Positions 8,559 to 17,938 of a DNA stretch of 50,860 nucleotides are shown one piece after another. The DNA is from CAVZAB01 sp963773155 (lineage in GTDB: Bacteria; Pseudomonadota; Alphaproteobacteria; Rhizobiales; Beijerinckiaceae). The notes beneath the pieces were generated by a model. The model ran no database searches and was not told the origin of the DNA. It was given only the letters and a program-made list of their open reading frames with translations. Position 1 is the first letter of the stretch. Every line of letters starts with the position of its first letter. Both the position numbers and the translations under genes were made by a program. The stretch is from positions 1-50,860 of the forward strand of contig CAVZAB010000023.1 of the NCBI GenBank assembly GCA_963773155.1, read 5' to 3'.

Positions 8559-9737
8559 ATGTTGAAGAGGCTCATTGGCCTGGCTGGATTGGGCCTTGGC
8601 CTTGTCCTGTGGGGCGCGACCGGTGGATTGGCCGCCGACCCGGTCAAAATTGCTCTCGTGCTGCCGCTGACGGGCCCGTTCGGGGATGCGATCGGCCGGC
8701 AGGTTCTGATGGGCGTGCAGCTTTATATGAAGGAGCACGGTGACAGCGTTGCGGGACGCAAGGTCGAACTCCTGATCAAGGATGATACGGGGGCACCGGA
8801 AATCACCAAGCGGATCGTGCAGGAAGCGGTCGTCAACGATCATGCCGCTATTCTTGCCGGATTTGGCCTGACCCCGCTGGCGCTGACCGCTGCCCCAGTT
8901 GCCACCCAGGCAAAGGTTCCGATGATTGTCATGGCGGCGGCGACCTCGAGCATTACTGAGCAATCGCCATTCATCGTTCGCACGAGCTTCACCCTGCCGC
9001 AGGTAACGGCGCCGATTGCCGATTGGGCGGCGGCCAACAATATCCACAAGGTCGCGACGTTGGTGTCGGATTATGGTCCGGGCATTGACGCGGAAAACAC
9101 CTTCAAGGAGCGTTTCACCAAGGCTGGCGGCGAGATTCTCGGCACTATTCGCGCCCCGCTCAGAAATCCCGAATTCGCGCCCTATTTGCAAAGGGTGAAG
9201 GACCTCTCGCCCGACGCCGTGTTTCTGTTCGTGCCGAACGGCCAAAGCGGTCAATTGATGCGCCAGCTGGCCGAGCGCGAATTTGACAAGGCGGGCATCA
9301 AGGTGATTGCGACCGGTGACGTGGTTGACGATGGCGCGATCAATGAAATCGGCGATGTCGCGCTCGGCATGATCACGTCGCACCATTATTCGGTCGCGCA
9401 TGACTCGCCCGAGAACAAGGCCTTTGTCGCGAGTTTCAAGCAATTGGCGGGCGTGCGCCCGAACATGATGGGCGTCGGCGGCTATGATGGCATGGCGCTG
9501 ATCTATGCGGCTCTTGAGAAGACCGGCGGCCAAACCGACGGCCCCGCTTTGGTCGATGCGATGAAGGGCATGAGCTGGCTGAGCCCGCGCGGTCCAGTCC
9601 AGATCGATCCGCAAACTCGCGACATCATCCAGGACGTCTATCTGCGCAAGGTCGAGAAGCGGGATGGCGAATTGTACAATATCGAATTCCTCAAAATCGG
9701 CGCGGTGAAGGATCCGGCCAAGGCAGCCAAGCCCTAG
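8559..9737 (+). CDS. ABC transporter substrate-binding protein (branched-chain amino acid/LivK type)
   Basis: 392 residues. Signal peptide LAGLGLGLVLWGATGGLAA is followed by KIALVLPLTGPFGDAIGRQVLMG, the classic start of Peripla_BP_6 proteins. Later segments VKVELLIKDD-type, IVMAAATSSITEQSPFIVRT and YDGMALIYAALEKTGG fit the family. A strong GAGGGCGG site precedes the ATG. The gene has no permease or ATPase beside it, so it is an orphan component. It could serve a distant Liv-type transporter or act as a sensor. The ligand may be an amino acid, an amide or an aromatic acid and cannot be chosen from sequence. Confidence 0.87.
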   Translation: MLKRLIGLAGLGLGLVLWGATGGLAADPVKIALVLPLTGPFGDAIGRQVLMGVQLYMKEHGDSVAGRKVELLIKDDTGAPEITKRIVQEAVVNDHAAILAGFGLTPLALTAAPVATQAKVPMIVMAAATSSITEQSPFIVRTSFTLPQVTAPIADWAAANNIHKVATLVSDYGPGIDAENTFKERFTKAGGEILGTIRAPLRNPEFAPYLQRVKDLSPDAVFLFVPNGQSGQLMRQLAEREFDKAGIKVIATGDVVDDGAINEIGDVALGMITSHHYSVAHDSPENKAFVASFKQLAGVRPNMMGVGGYDGMALIYAALEKTGGQTDGPALVDAMKGMSWLSPRGPVQIDPQTRDIIQDVYLRKVEKRDGELYNIEFLKIGAVKDPAKAAKP

Positions 9738-9745
9738 GGCTTGGC
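9726..9745 (+). terminator. Palindrome at the end of the binding-protein gene
   Basis: A perfect inverted repeat, GCCAAGCCC and GGGCTTGGC with TA between them, covers the stop codon of the LivK-type gene. There is no T run after it (GATCATTTCAATTGG follows), so it is at best a weak or Rho-assisted terminator or an mRNA-stabilising hairpin. Confidence 0.35.
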
Positions 9746-10004
9746 GATCATTTCAATTGGCAAAGCCCGGAAGCAATTCGTAACTCGACAGTGCATGCCG
9801 GTAGGAATCCTTGCCAGCCCGGTCCCATAGGCACCGATCGGCCCCGAGAATCGGCGAAGCCGAATTCAGCGAGGTGCCCGAATCCCCTGGCCGATCGGCG
9901 CGTTTGGAAGGCGAGCCGCTCGACGCGGCGATGAAGCCAACCGGCAATCGGCGCTGGCTTCGTAGGCGTTGGCGGCTTCACTCCCACCTCGCAAGCATGC
10001 CGCG

Positions 10005-10910
10005 TCAGGTCGGCGAACCAGGTTGCTCGACGCGTGGGCTTGCAATTTGGCGCCACGTTCTTGCGGGATTGACTTCGCTCGCAATAGCAACGCCCAGGAT
10101 GATGACGAGGCCGCCGACGATATTGACGAGCGTGACCTTTTCGCCGAGCAGTGCCCATGCGGTGAGGAAGCCCACTGCGGGCATGAGCAAAGTGAAGGGC
10201 GCCACATTGTTCACGGCGTTACGCTGCAACACGGTGTACCAGATGGTGTTGGCGCAGAGAAAGCCGAGCAAAATAAAGCCGCCGAGCGCCATATATTCAA
10301 ACGGGCTTGCGGTGAGCAGGCTTTGGATCTGGTTCTTTTCAAAGAGCAGGCTCGCAAGTAGGAGCTGCGGTGCGGCATGAACCGACAGGGTGCCCAGAAC
10401 TAGGGGACCTCTGTCGCGGCTGAGTTTGCGGGCAAGGACCTGGCCAAGCGCCCAGATTGCGGCGCCTCCGATGATCAGGAGGACGGGCCCGATTGGCGGG
10501 GTCTCGCTCGGCAGCCCGACGATGAAAACGACGCCGGTCAAGGCGAGGATGGTGCCGATGATTTTGTGGGCAGTCATCCGCTCAGCGAGGATCAGCCAGC
10601 CGAAAAATATCGCGAAAGGTACTTGTGTCTGGATCACGAGGTTCGACACGCTTGCCGACAAGTACCTGTAGCCATTGAAGATAAGGGCGCCTTGAATGGT
10701 CGCGCAGCAGGCGGCGATGAGGGCGCCAGACCAGAAGGGTGTCTGGCTCGGTTTGCGCCAGATGGCGGCGATCATGAGGAAATTGGCCGTATAGGCGATT
10801 GCCATAATAAAGAGTGGCGGAAAGTGCCCGACAGTCGGCTTGGCGAGCGTGAAGGCCACGCCCCACAAGATTGGGACGAGAAGCGCAAGAAAAATGTCGC
10901 GGGGGGTCAT
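10005..10910 (-). CDS. EamA/DMT-family transporter
   Basis: From the Met at 10910 the product is 301 residues with about ten hydrophobic helices in two repeated halves (e.g. IFLALLVPILWGVAFTLAKP and later LLIIGGAAIWALGQVLA), the EamA signature of drug/metabolite exporters. The longer start at 10988 would add a Pro/Arg-rich leader without helical character, so the shorter start is preferred. It is the last gene of the minus-strand envelope run. Relatives export amino acids and metabolites, and some small DMT proteins flip lipid-linked sugars. Which applies here is not visible. Confidence 0.82.
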   Translation of the reverse strand: MTPRDIFLALLVPILWGVAFTLAKPTVGHFPPLFIMAIAYTANFLMIAAIWRKPSQTPFWSGALIAACCATIQGALIFNGYRYLSASVSNLVIQTQVPFAIFFGWLILAERMTAHKIIGTILALTGVVFIVGLPSETPPIGPVLLIIGGAAIWALGQVLARKLSRDRGPLVLGTLSVHAAPQLLLASLLFEKNQIQSLLTASPFEYMALGGFILLGFLCANTIWYTVLQRNAVNNVAPFTLLMPAVGFLTAWALLGEKVTLVNIVGGLVIILGVAIASEVNPARTWRQIASPRVEQPGSPT

Positions 10911-11036
10911 CGCTAACGAAGTTATTGTCCGGGGGTGGGAGCGAGCAGGGCGGGGGCCTTGGCTCCGGTTTGGCCGCATCTCCGGCAAAAGTCCAGTCGC
11001 ACGGATAAATTTCGCGTTGCCGGTTGCGGGATCCGA

Positions 11037-12761
11037 TCAATAGACCTTGAGTATCGCGAGGTCGGGTCCATCGTAGACCACCGGATAGGTCGCAAAATAC
11101 TCGTCCTTTTGCCCGTCCTCGGCGAACCAGCCGAATTGCAAGGCCTCGGCCTCGCGGTTGATGACAATATATTTGATGTGGGCGGCAGCAAGTTGCCGGC
11201 GCTGCAATGCGAGGTCACGCGTCTCGAGGCGGTCACGCAGCGAGACCGCAATGTCGCGCGATGTGTTGCCTTGCGCGATTGCTCGGCCGTGGCAGGCCTG
11301 TTGGAGCATGAAGTACTGGCCGGGAACATAGGCAGCGGGCTTTCCGCTCGGCAGGTCAAGAACGCCGAAATCGCGATCGGGATCGTCGCGGATGACGGCA
11401 AGTCCCCTGGAACAGGCAAACGGCGTCGCAGCCAGCGGCCGAGCCGGCAGGAAATCCAGAATGATCAGGCCGGCCAAGGCGGCCATCGCGATCCGGCCCC
11501 TATTTCCCTCGGCCTGCCTGAGCGCCAGGTCGAAGGCATGACCGACACCTATGGCGAGAAACAGGTAGACGAACACGATGGCACGTGACGGCGTCCGGAC
11601 ATTGCCGAAGAAAGGCAGCTGCGAAAGGATCACATCCGGCAATGGTATGATCGACTGGCCCAACACGTGCAGCCAGTCGCCGCTGGCAAATAGGCCGAAC
11701 ACGGCCATGCCGGCGAGGACATAAGTGGTAAGTGCCTGATCCTTCTCCCGGGCAAACAGGCTGAGCCAGACCAGCACTGCAATATTGACAAGGCCGAGGT
11801 AAACGGTGGCTTCCCATTCATTGCCGGTCAGGCGCATGAAGACTCCGTCCGAGACGGGGGCGAAAGCGTGGAAGCGGGGAAACGCCGTATAAGCGAATAG
11901 ATCGGCGACGAAACGGTTACTACCGTCAAGATAGACGGAAGGACCGCTAAGCGCGGCAATGATCATCGGGAGCAGGATCGGCGACAGGACGGCGAGCACG
12001 CCAATAAGACAGGCGAAGGGGGCGAACAAGGCAAAGCCGACTGGCAGCGCTCTATTTCGAATCGCCCCGTAGGCGGTGTGGAAGACGATGAAATAGCCAA
12101 GGTAGAACAAATAATACCAGCAGCACAGCGCGGTGAACGCAAAGAGGATAATGGCAAGCAGCAGTTGCCGGATATCGCGCCGTTCAATCGCCAGGAAATA
12201 GGCGAGGACGAAGAAAGGAATGCCTTCGATGGCGGCAACATTGGCATGATGCATCGCATGTTCGATATGCGAAGGATTGAAGGCAAAAACGAAGCCGCCG
12301 AGAAGCGCGCCCGGCGAACTGCCGGTGCAATGACGGACGAGATAGAAGGCGCCTGAAGCTGCGAGCGGAAAGGAGACGAGAAGGCTGAGGTTCTGGAGAA
12401 GAATCAGACTGGCGACGTCGGTTCCGAACAGTTTCGCGGCAAGCGCGACAAGGGTGACTTTCGGATAAGCGAAAGATTGGTAATAGAGGGAGGTCCCCTC
12501 CGGAAATCTGATCAGGTTGGTGACGAAGAAATGATCGGGATTGCGGCCAAGGGCCGCGTACCAGCTGTTCCAGAAGTCGTTCATATTATCTTCCGGCGGC
12601 CCGATCAACGCCTGGTCAAGCATCGGTATCCACTGCCGGAAGACCAGCAGGGTCGCGAGCGCGAAGACCAGGAAAAGCAGGGGAAATTGCGCTAGCGAGC
12701 CACGCGGAAGATCCCGGGGCCCGGGGATCCCTGCCGAATACCAAGTCGTCTCTTGCGCCAT
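11037..12761 (-). CDS. Large polytopic membrane protein, possible GT-C-type glycosyltransferase
   Basis: 574 residues from the Met at 12761 (AGGG ribosome site; an upstream Met at 12857 is possible). About 11-12 hydrophobic helices are followed by a soluble C-terminal part of roughly 130 residues. The first loop has MNDFWNSWYAA and IRFPEGTSLYYQ, resembling the first periplasmic loop of GT-C transferases where an acidic residue is catalytic. The C-terminal part (FGVLDLPSGKPAAYVPGQYFMLQQ) resembles that of YfhO-like or glycosyltransferase-like membrane proteins. Family naming is uncertain. It lies in the minus-strand run between the EamA transporter and the GT2/GtrA genes, which fits a role in transferring sugars from a lipid carrier outside the membrane. 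Confidence 0.65.
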   Translation of the reverse strand: MAQETTWYSAGIPGPRDLPRGSLAQFPLLFLVFALATLLVFRQWIPMLDQALIGPPEDNMNDFWNSWYAALGRNPDHFFVTNLIRFPEGTSLYYQSFAYPKVTLVALAAKLFGTDVASLILLQNLSLLVSFPLAASGAFYLVRHCTGSSPGALLGGFVFAFNPSHIEHAMHHANVAAIEGIPFFVLAYFLAIERRDIRQLLLAIILFAFTALCCWYYLFYLGYFIVFHTAYGAIRNRALPVGFALFAPFACLIGVLAVLSPILLPMIIAALSGPSVYLDGSNRFVADLFAYTAFPRFHAFAPVSDGVFMRLTGNEWEATVYLGLVNIAVLVWLSLFAREKDQALTTYVLAGMAVFGLFASGDWLHVLGQSIIPLPDVILSQLPFFGNVRTPSRAIVFVYLFLAIGVGHAFDLALRQAEGNRGRIAMAALAGLIILDFLPARPLAATPFACSRGLAVIRDDPDRDFGVLDLPSGKPAAYVPGQYFMLQQACHGRAIAQGNTSRDIAVSLRDRLETRDLALQRRQLAAAHIKYIVINREAEALQFGWFAEDGQKDEYFATYPVVYDGPDLAILKVY

Positions 12762-12949
12762 AGCGAACCCTGCTGGGACGTTGCGGCATTGCTTGTATGT
12801 GACATCGACAAAGAAGGTGCTGAGATTTGCCGGTCCCGAGAAAGCAACCCCGCGCAATTGCCATTGTGCCTAACAGAGCAATAAGCCGTTATGTGAATTG
12901 CAATGCTATCAATTTTCTGGGTCTGAACCTCGCGTCCTGGCGCCCTCGC

Positions 12950-13333
12950 TCATTTCCGCCAGGTGAAGATCGAGCTCGCCGAAAAATTCCAAACCGCGCC
13001 AACCAAAATGCCGGCAAGGCCGGACAGCCACCAGGAATAGGCCCGGACGAACAGGAGGGATGCGATGCCCACATTCGAAACCGTTCCGACCATGCACACG
13101 GCATAGAAACTGAGCAATCCCAGGAAGAGTTGGCGCCTTCCGCGCAGCCTTTTGTCGCGATAGGTCAACGCATTATTGGCGAAGAAATTGAACGTCATGG
13201 CGCTCGTTGCCGCGAGCGTCTGGCCGGTAACGAAGGAAAGCCCGAACACTTCCTTCAGGAGTGCAAGCATTGTCATGTGCACGCACACGCCAAAGCCGCC
13301 GACCAGGATGAAAACGAGAAATCGAATCGGAAT
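12950..13333 (-). pseudogene. GtrA-like membrane domain, cut off from the GT2 gene by an in-frame TGA
   Basis: This frame continues directly, without any shift, from the GT2 gene upstream of it; only the TGA at 13334-13336 separates them. It encodes IPIRFLVFILVGGFGVCVHM and then about 110 residues with three more helices and an FNFFANNALTYRDK segment, the signature of GtrA proteins, which help move polyprenyl-phosphate-linked sugars across the membrane. GT2-GtrA fusions are common. A start inside the remnant (Met at 13288) would lose the first helix and no ribosome site is obvious. It may be a nonsense-mutated fusion, a sequence error, or a domain translated by re-initiation. Confidence 0.7.
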
Positions 13334-14119
13334 TCAGCGGCCAAGCAGTTTGTCCGCAAGCAGCATGAAATATTCCCAGGTCACAGCGGAATTGAGCTTG
13401 CTCGCGCCATGGGTCCGGGTGCGAAAAACATAGGGCAGTTCGGCAAATTTCAGGCTTGCCGGCGCCGAAATCACTATGTCCAGCAGGATTTTGTAGCCAA
13501 GACTGGAGAGATTGCGGACGGAACGATCGAAGGCTGCGCGGCTCATCATGAAATAGCCGCTCATCGGGTCCGAGAGCTCTACGCGGAAAAGATTCTGGGC
13601 TAGCTTCGTCGCGGCGGCGCTGAAAAACTGCCGCTTCTTGTCCAGTCCCTCAAGCCCATCCGTCTGAAGATAGCGTGAGCCCACGACCAGGTCCAAATTG
13701 GACGATTGCAGGCAATCATACATCCGCGGCAACAGGGCTTCGTCGTGCTGCATGTCGCAATCCATGACGCCGATGAAGGGGGCGCTGGTCGATTGGGCGC
13801 CCTCCACCACGGCGGAGGAAAGACCGCGCCGGCCGATCCTGTGAATGAACCTGACGCGGCCATCGCTTCGCGCCATATCGCGCAGGACATCGATGGTCCC
13901 GTCCGGGGAATCATCGTCGACGAAGACAACCTCCCAGTCGAGGCCCTCGAGCGTCCGGCTCAGTCGTTCGACCAATTCCCTGACGTTGTCGCGCTCGTTG
14001 AACGTTGGAACGATGAGCGATAGGACAGGCGGCCGGAAGCTTGCTATGGCGGCGATACCCGCGTTGGCAAGCGGGAGAGCCGTTTGCCTTGCCAGAACCG
14101 GGACCAGATCCAGTGACAT
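13334..14119 (-). CDS. GT2 glycosyltransferase, dolichol-phosphate mannosyltransferase-like
   Basis: About 261 residues from the Met at 14119 (AGGGG about 11 bases upstream; the Met at 14188 is an alternative). It has the GT-A fold start LSLIVPTFNERDNVRELVERL, VVFVDDDSPDGT, and the metal-binding MDCDMQHDEALLP. These mark the DPM1/polyprenyl-phosphate sugar transferase branch of GT2. It would charge a polyprenyl phosphate with a hexose on the cytoplasmic face. The product ends at ADKLLGR just where the GtrA domain would start, so this is probably the catalytic half of a former fusion. The adjacent GT-C-like proteins are plausible users of its product. Confidence 0.8.
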   Translation of the reverse strand: MSLDLVPVLARQTALPLANAGIAAIASFRPPVLSLIVPTFNERDNVRELVERLSRTLEGLDWEVVFVDDDSPDGTIDVLRDMARSDGRVRFIHRIGRRGLSSAVVEGAQSTSAPFIGVMDCDMQHDEALLPRMYDCLQSSNLDLVVGSRYLQTDGLEGLDKKRQFFSAAATKLAQNLFRVELSDPMSGYFMMSRAAFDRSVRNLSSLGYKILLDIVISAPASLKFAELPYVFRTRTHGASKLNSAVTWEYFMLLADKLLGR

Positions 14120-14230
14120 TCTCGGAAAACCCCTATGCGTCGGAGGCCTCGCCGCCCCTGTTGGCGATTGCCTGGTCCCTCCTGTCATAGCCCGCCGCGG
14201 TTAATTGACTCTTGGCAGCAAGGGCACAAG

Positions 14231-15892
14231 TCATTGGGAGCACTGGTCGAAACGTTGCGGGACGGCGGCGCTCTCGGGGGCCTTGGAAGTGGCAGGCAAC
14301 GCCAAGCGGCGATAAAGGTGATAGGGACCGAAGTCGCCGACACATATTTCGCCGACCCGGCGGTAGTTCTGCCATAGATCGCGAAAGCGCTGGTCGCGTC
14401 CGAAAAATTCGAGATAGTCGAACGTCAGGCCCTGATAGCGGCGATCGTTCCCGTCGACGATGACGAGCGAGGGCGGATCGCGGCTGAAATCTTCGACGAC
14501 GGCATCGACCATATAGTTTTCGGCCTCTTTGAGGCGAAGGCGTGTGGCATCATCCAGCACCAATCCGCTTTGCAATTGCCGCTCCGCACCCGGCAAAATC
14601 CACAAATGGGGGAAGCGCGAGGGCCAACGTGTCTCGGCTTCCCGGGTCATCGGAAAGCCGACCCAGATGTAGGAGGAGAAGACGAAGACCGAGGACCCTG
14701 TCGCATAGGTCCGCATCGCATCGCGCACGGGTTCGGCGATCGGATTGCGATAGGTGCCGCGATTGAGCGAGGCGGCCAGGATTGCCGCTATCGCGACAAT
14801 GGCTGTCGCCGCCAAAGCACCAGAATATAGGCGGCGTGGACCCGGGGCGACAGCGATCGCAACCAGCCCGAGAAGCAGCATCATACTGGCCGGCAGGACG
14901 TGATAATAGAATATCTTCATCTGCAGGACATGAGCCAGGAAGAGCGCGATGGCCGAGAGAAGGAAGACATCGAAGCCTATGCGCCGTCGCGGCTCACCGG
15001 GCAGAACGAGGCGCAGCCCGATAAGCGCTGCGAGCAGCATGCCCTGCCAGCTCAAAAGGACATCGCGCAGGCTGTTGTTGAAACCGGCGTCATAGGCGAT
15101 CAGAGCGTAGGGGATGATGCGTTCGAAATAGATTGGCACCGTGAGGTAAACCCAAACGGCATAGGCTGCGATCACGAAGACCGCGGCGAGGGCCTCCGGA
15201 CGCAGCTGAAACCGCCGCAGGCGCCACCAGAGATAGGCCTCGAGGCTAAGCGGCAGAAGCAGGAAATGCGGCTTCAGCGCGAAGCCGAGCGCGGCAAAGG
15301 CGCCAATGAAAGCAGCCAAACCTGTGTTGAGGCTTCGCTTTTGGGCCCGCCGTATGGCGAGGAATACATAGGGCAGGCAAAAGACGAGCAAAAGATGCTC
15401 GCGCTGACCGAAGTCGGTCGTTGGCAGAACCATGAGCCCGACCAGTGCGGCGAGCGTTAGAATGCGGCCCTGGTGCGCGCGACGGCCCTTACCGGTCCCG
15501 TCAGTCAAAAGAAAGACAAGGGTGACCGAGATGATCGTCAAGCCAAAGACGTAGACGACAAACAGGAGTGCCTGCGGATATCCCAACAGCCGGCCGAACC
15601 AGACTGGCGGTATGTTCAGATAGATGATCAGCGGCGGGTTGGTGTCGACGACATTTTCATAGAGCTTGGCGCCGTCCAGATATTTTTCGGCGGCAAACAA
15701 TAGCCAGGAAATATCATTGGCAGTGGACGCGTGGCTATAGATATGAAACGCACTGGCAAGGACGGCGAGGCCAAGGGCAAGGACGAGGACCGGATTGTCG
15801 ATGAAGCGCAGCAGGGGCGGTAGCAGCAAGGAATCCCGGATCCAGGCATCGGCCGGTCGTCTGGCGATGGAATTGCGTGACACACTTCTCAT
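14231..15892 (-). CDS. GT-C-like polytopic membrane glycosyltransferase, putative
   Basis: 553 residues with about 11-12 hydrophobic helices. The first extracytoplasmic loop contains STANDISWLLFAAEKYLDGAK and VVDTNPPLIIYL, a layout typical of GT39/ArnT-like enzymes that use polyprenyl-phosphate sugars. A soluble C-terminal domain of about 150 residues follows (FVFSSYIWVGFPMTREAE and later). It reads in the same direction as the GT2 that would make its donor. The acceptor is unknown. No good ribosome site was seen at the chosen start, so an internal Met may be used. Confidence 0.7.
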   Translation of the reverse strand: MRSVSRNSIARRPADAWIRDSLLLPPLLRFIDNPVLVLALGLAVLASAFHIYSHASTANDISWLLFAAEKYLDGAKLYENVVDTNPPLIIYLNIPPVWFGRLLGYPQALLFVVYVFGLTIISVTLVFLLTDGTGKGRRAHQGRILTLAALVGLMVLPTTDFGQREHLLLVFCLPYVFLAIRRAQKRSLNTGLAAFIGAFAALGFALKPHFLLLPLSLEAYLWWRLRRFQLRPEALAAVFVIAAYAVWVYLTVPIYFERIIPYALIAYDAGFNNSLRDVLLSWQGMLLAALIGLRLVLPGEPRRRIGFDVFLLSAIALFLAHVLQMKIFYYHVLPASMMLLLGLVAIAVAPGPRRLYSGALAATAIVAIAAILAASLNRGTYRNPIAEPVRDAMRTYATGSSVFVFSSYIWVGFPMTREAETRWPSRFPHLWILPGAERQLQSGLVLDDATRLRLKEAENYMVDAVVEDFSRDPPSLVIVDGNDRRYQGLTFDYLEFFGRDQRFRDLWQNYRRVGEICVGDFGPYHLYRRLALPATSKAPESAAVPQRFDQCSQ

Positions 15893-16039
15893 GGTTCGCT
15901 CGAAAGGGACAGCGGGGCGCGCTGCCCCAAATATTGCAGCAACAACGCCATTTTTTCGGTTAAGGCGTGGATTGCGCGACGGCGAATTGTCGATCTGGAG
16001 TGAAGTAGTCCTTAACCTACGAGCCAGTGACCAGGCGGA

Positions 16040-16759
16040 TTAATGCTGCCGGACGGCCATTATCCGGTATTGGGCGCCGAGCGGAAGGCGCGCGAGATTG
16101 CGTTCAAACCGACGCAGTGACGCCAATGCGCTAGGGAAGAATATTGTATAATCGATCTTGACCGCTTTGAAGCCTGCGCTGCGGAGGCGTCGCGCGAAGG
16201 TGCCGGCACGGATCAGTCGCGCATCGATGTCGAAGGGACAGGTATTGACCGCGTGCTGCGTCAATAGGTTCAGCGGATTATGCTCGAAAATGCACAATAG
16301 GCCGCCGGGTCGCAGGCGGGCGAGCAATTCCTGCAGCCAAAAGAGGTGTTGTGCGTGATCGATATGGTGGAAGACGCACGAGGAGAAAACGATGTCGACG
16401 CTGCCTGGGTCGATCGGCGAGAGCGTATCTTTGATGAGCACGTGGGTTTCGCCGCCCGGGAAACGTTGGCGGGCGATCGCGATGCTGCGCGCCGAGACAT
16501 CCGCGCAGATGAGCGACGAATGCGGAAACAACGAGCGAAAGTAGGGGATTGAATTGCCGATGCCCGAGCCGAAATCCAACAATCTCTCGCTGACAAGGCC
16601 GGTACTTTGAACGTAATGGGCCAGGGATTCGATCTTGTAGCGATGGAAATATTCGGGCGTTTCGCCGGTGATGGCGATGTTGCTCGCATGCATGGCCTGG
16701 TATTCGTCGGCGAAACGGTCGAATTCGGCGTCGTGCATGGCGGGATTGGGCGCGGGCAT
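16040..16759 (-). CDS. Class I SAM-dependent methyltransferase
   Basis: 239 residues. Motif I is LLDFGSGIGNSIPYF (about 60-74), motif II lies around SLICADVSARSIAIA, and DIVFSSCVFHHIDH forms the post-I region, so this is a Methyltransf_11/25-type enzyme. The substrate is not visible. It starts 5 bp after the stop of the hydroxylase gene at 16765, so the two are tightly coupled and the methyl acceptor may be a product of the same pathway (lipid or sugar). The C-terminal part (RFERNLARLPLGAQYRIMAVRQH) has no extra domain. Confidence 0.82.
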   Translation of the reverse strand: MPAPNPAMHDAEFDRFADEYQAMHASNIAITGETPEYFHRYKIESLAHYVQSTGLVSERLLDFGSGIGNSIPYFRSLFPHSSLICADVSARSIAIARQRFPGGETHVLIKDTLSPIDPGSVDIVFSSCVFHHIDHAQHLFWLQELLARLRPGGLLCIFEHNPLNLLTQHAVNTCPFDIDARLIRAGTFARRLRSAGFKAVKIDYTIFFPSALASLRRFERNLARLPLGAQYRIMAVRQH

Positions 16760-16764
16760 CGCGG

Positions 16765-17799
16765 CTAGCCGCCTGGCTTCGGGGCAGGCGGCGTGAACGG
16801 CGGCGCAAGATTGCCGACGCTGGCATTGGGCGCAGCTTCACGGGGGCCTCGCCAGAGCAGAGCCGCGGCGCGTCGGAAGGGCGTCAGATAAAGCTCCCTG
16901 ACATTGGTCAAACCGGCGCCTTCCTGTTCTTCGAGGCCAAAGGTGATCGTGTGGCGCTCCTCGTCGGCCGGCATATAGAGGGTGCCTGCGAGCCGGTCCC
17001 AGATCGTGAGCACCAGGCCGAAATTCTTGTTGTAATGGCGGCGGTCGCGGCTGTGATGGATCAGGTGCAGGGCGGGGCTGCAGACCACTTCGCGAATGCC
17101 TCTGGGGAACATCAGCCAGATGTGGGAATGGGCGAGATGGTAGAGACCTGCGGTGTGGTAGAGGACGAAAAAGGCATTGGCGCCGAGAACGGTGATCTCG
17201 GCAGCACGCCCGCCATAGAAACGCAGAAAGATTCCATTGGTGAGCGCCAGGAGAAAGGCGGTCATCTGGGTGTGGAGGAGGCGGCTTACCGGGTGAACCC
17301 TAAGTGCGGTTGCGGGCGTCAGCACCTCGGCGGCATGGTGGACCTTGTGGAATTCCCACAGGACCGGCAGCCGATGTTCGAGGTAATGGGCGATGAAGGT
17401 CGCAGCATCGAGTGCGATGAAGGTCGCGGCGGTAAAGACGAGCGACATGGTGAAGGTCGCAGGCACCGGATTATCATTCGGGCCGAATAGGGCGGTAAGG
17501 CCGTACGAGACTGCCTGGGTGAGGCCAACCAGTGTCAGGCCGAGCAGGCCGGTCGTCGCTGCACCGAGCACATGGGTTGTCGCAATGAACCGGTAGTCGA
17601 GCAGCGCCGAGCGATGCAGGAAGACATCGCTGGGGAGGAGCCGTTGCAACAGGCTGGGCGCGCTGCCGCTTGTCCTCGCCAGCAGGACGAGCGCGCCAAT
17701 GAGAAAGGCGAAGGCAATATAGACCCACCAGAACTCGTCGGTCGATTCGAGCGGGTTCACTGGCGGCGTCGTGAAGGATTCGACGAGCTGTTTGACCAT
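16765..17799 (-). CDS. Sterol desaturase/fatty acid hydroxylase family membrane enzyme
   Basis: 344 residues, with about four to five hydrophobic helices and the di-iron histidine boxes of the family: HYLEH (138-142), HKVHH (151-155), then HLAHSH and HLIHHSRDRRHYNKNFG near 220-260. Members hydroxylate or desaturate lipid chains, sterols, hopanoids or carotenoids at the membrane. The target here is unknown. A lipid tail is suggested by the fatty acid desaturase in the same run. The Pro-rich C-terminus (NLAPPFTPPAPKPGG) is unstructured. It is immediately followed by a methyltransferase (5-bp gap), which indicates a common transcript. Confidence 0.85.
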   Translation of the reverse strand: MVKQLVESFTTPPVNPLESTDEFWWVYIAFAFLIGALVLLARTSGSAPSLLQRLLPSDVFLHRSALLDYRFIATTHVLGAATTGLLGLTLVGLTQAVSYGLTALFGPNDNPVPATFTMSLVFTAATFIALDAATFIAHYLEHRLPVLWEFHKVHHAAEVLTPATALRVHPVSRLLHTQMTAFLLALTNGIFLRFYGGRAAEITVLGANAFFVLYHTAGLYHLAHSHIWLMFPRGIREVVCSPALHLIHHSRDRRHYNKNFGLVLTIWDRLAGTLYMPADEERHTITFGLEEQEGAGLTNVRELYLTPFRRAAALLWRGPREAAPNASVGNLAPPFTPPAPKPGG

Positions 17800-17938
17800 G
17801 GACGCGCTGACCCTCTTCTTCCCTTACTCGCTAGCCGCTGGCCGTTAATTTCCCATTAGTGCCACGCTGAGGATCCAGCCCATCGCTTCGAGCACCCCGC
17901 TGACAAGCCAGCGCTTTGCGGCGGCTCACGGGTGCCGT

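Noticed and set aside
8529..9614. A 361-codon open frame antisense to the LivK-type gene
   Set aside because: It is the codon mirror of a certain gene with signal peptide and ribosome site on the other strand.
13334..13336. TGA read as selenocysteine or as tryptophan by a changed code
   Set aside because: Many genes in the window end normally in TGA (coxS, coxF, polX neighbours) and no selenocysteine insertion structure or selenoprotein family fits a GT2-GtrA junction.
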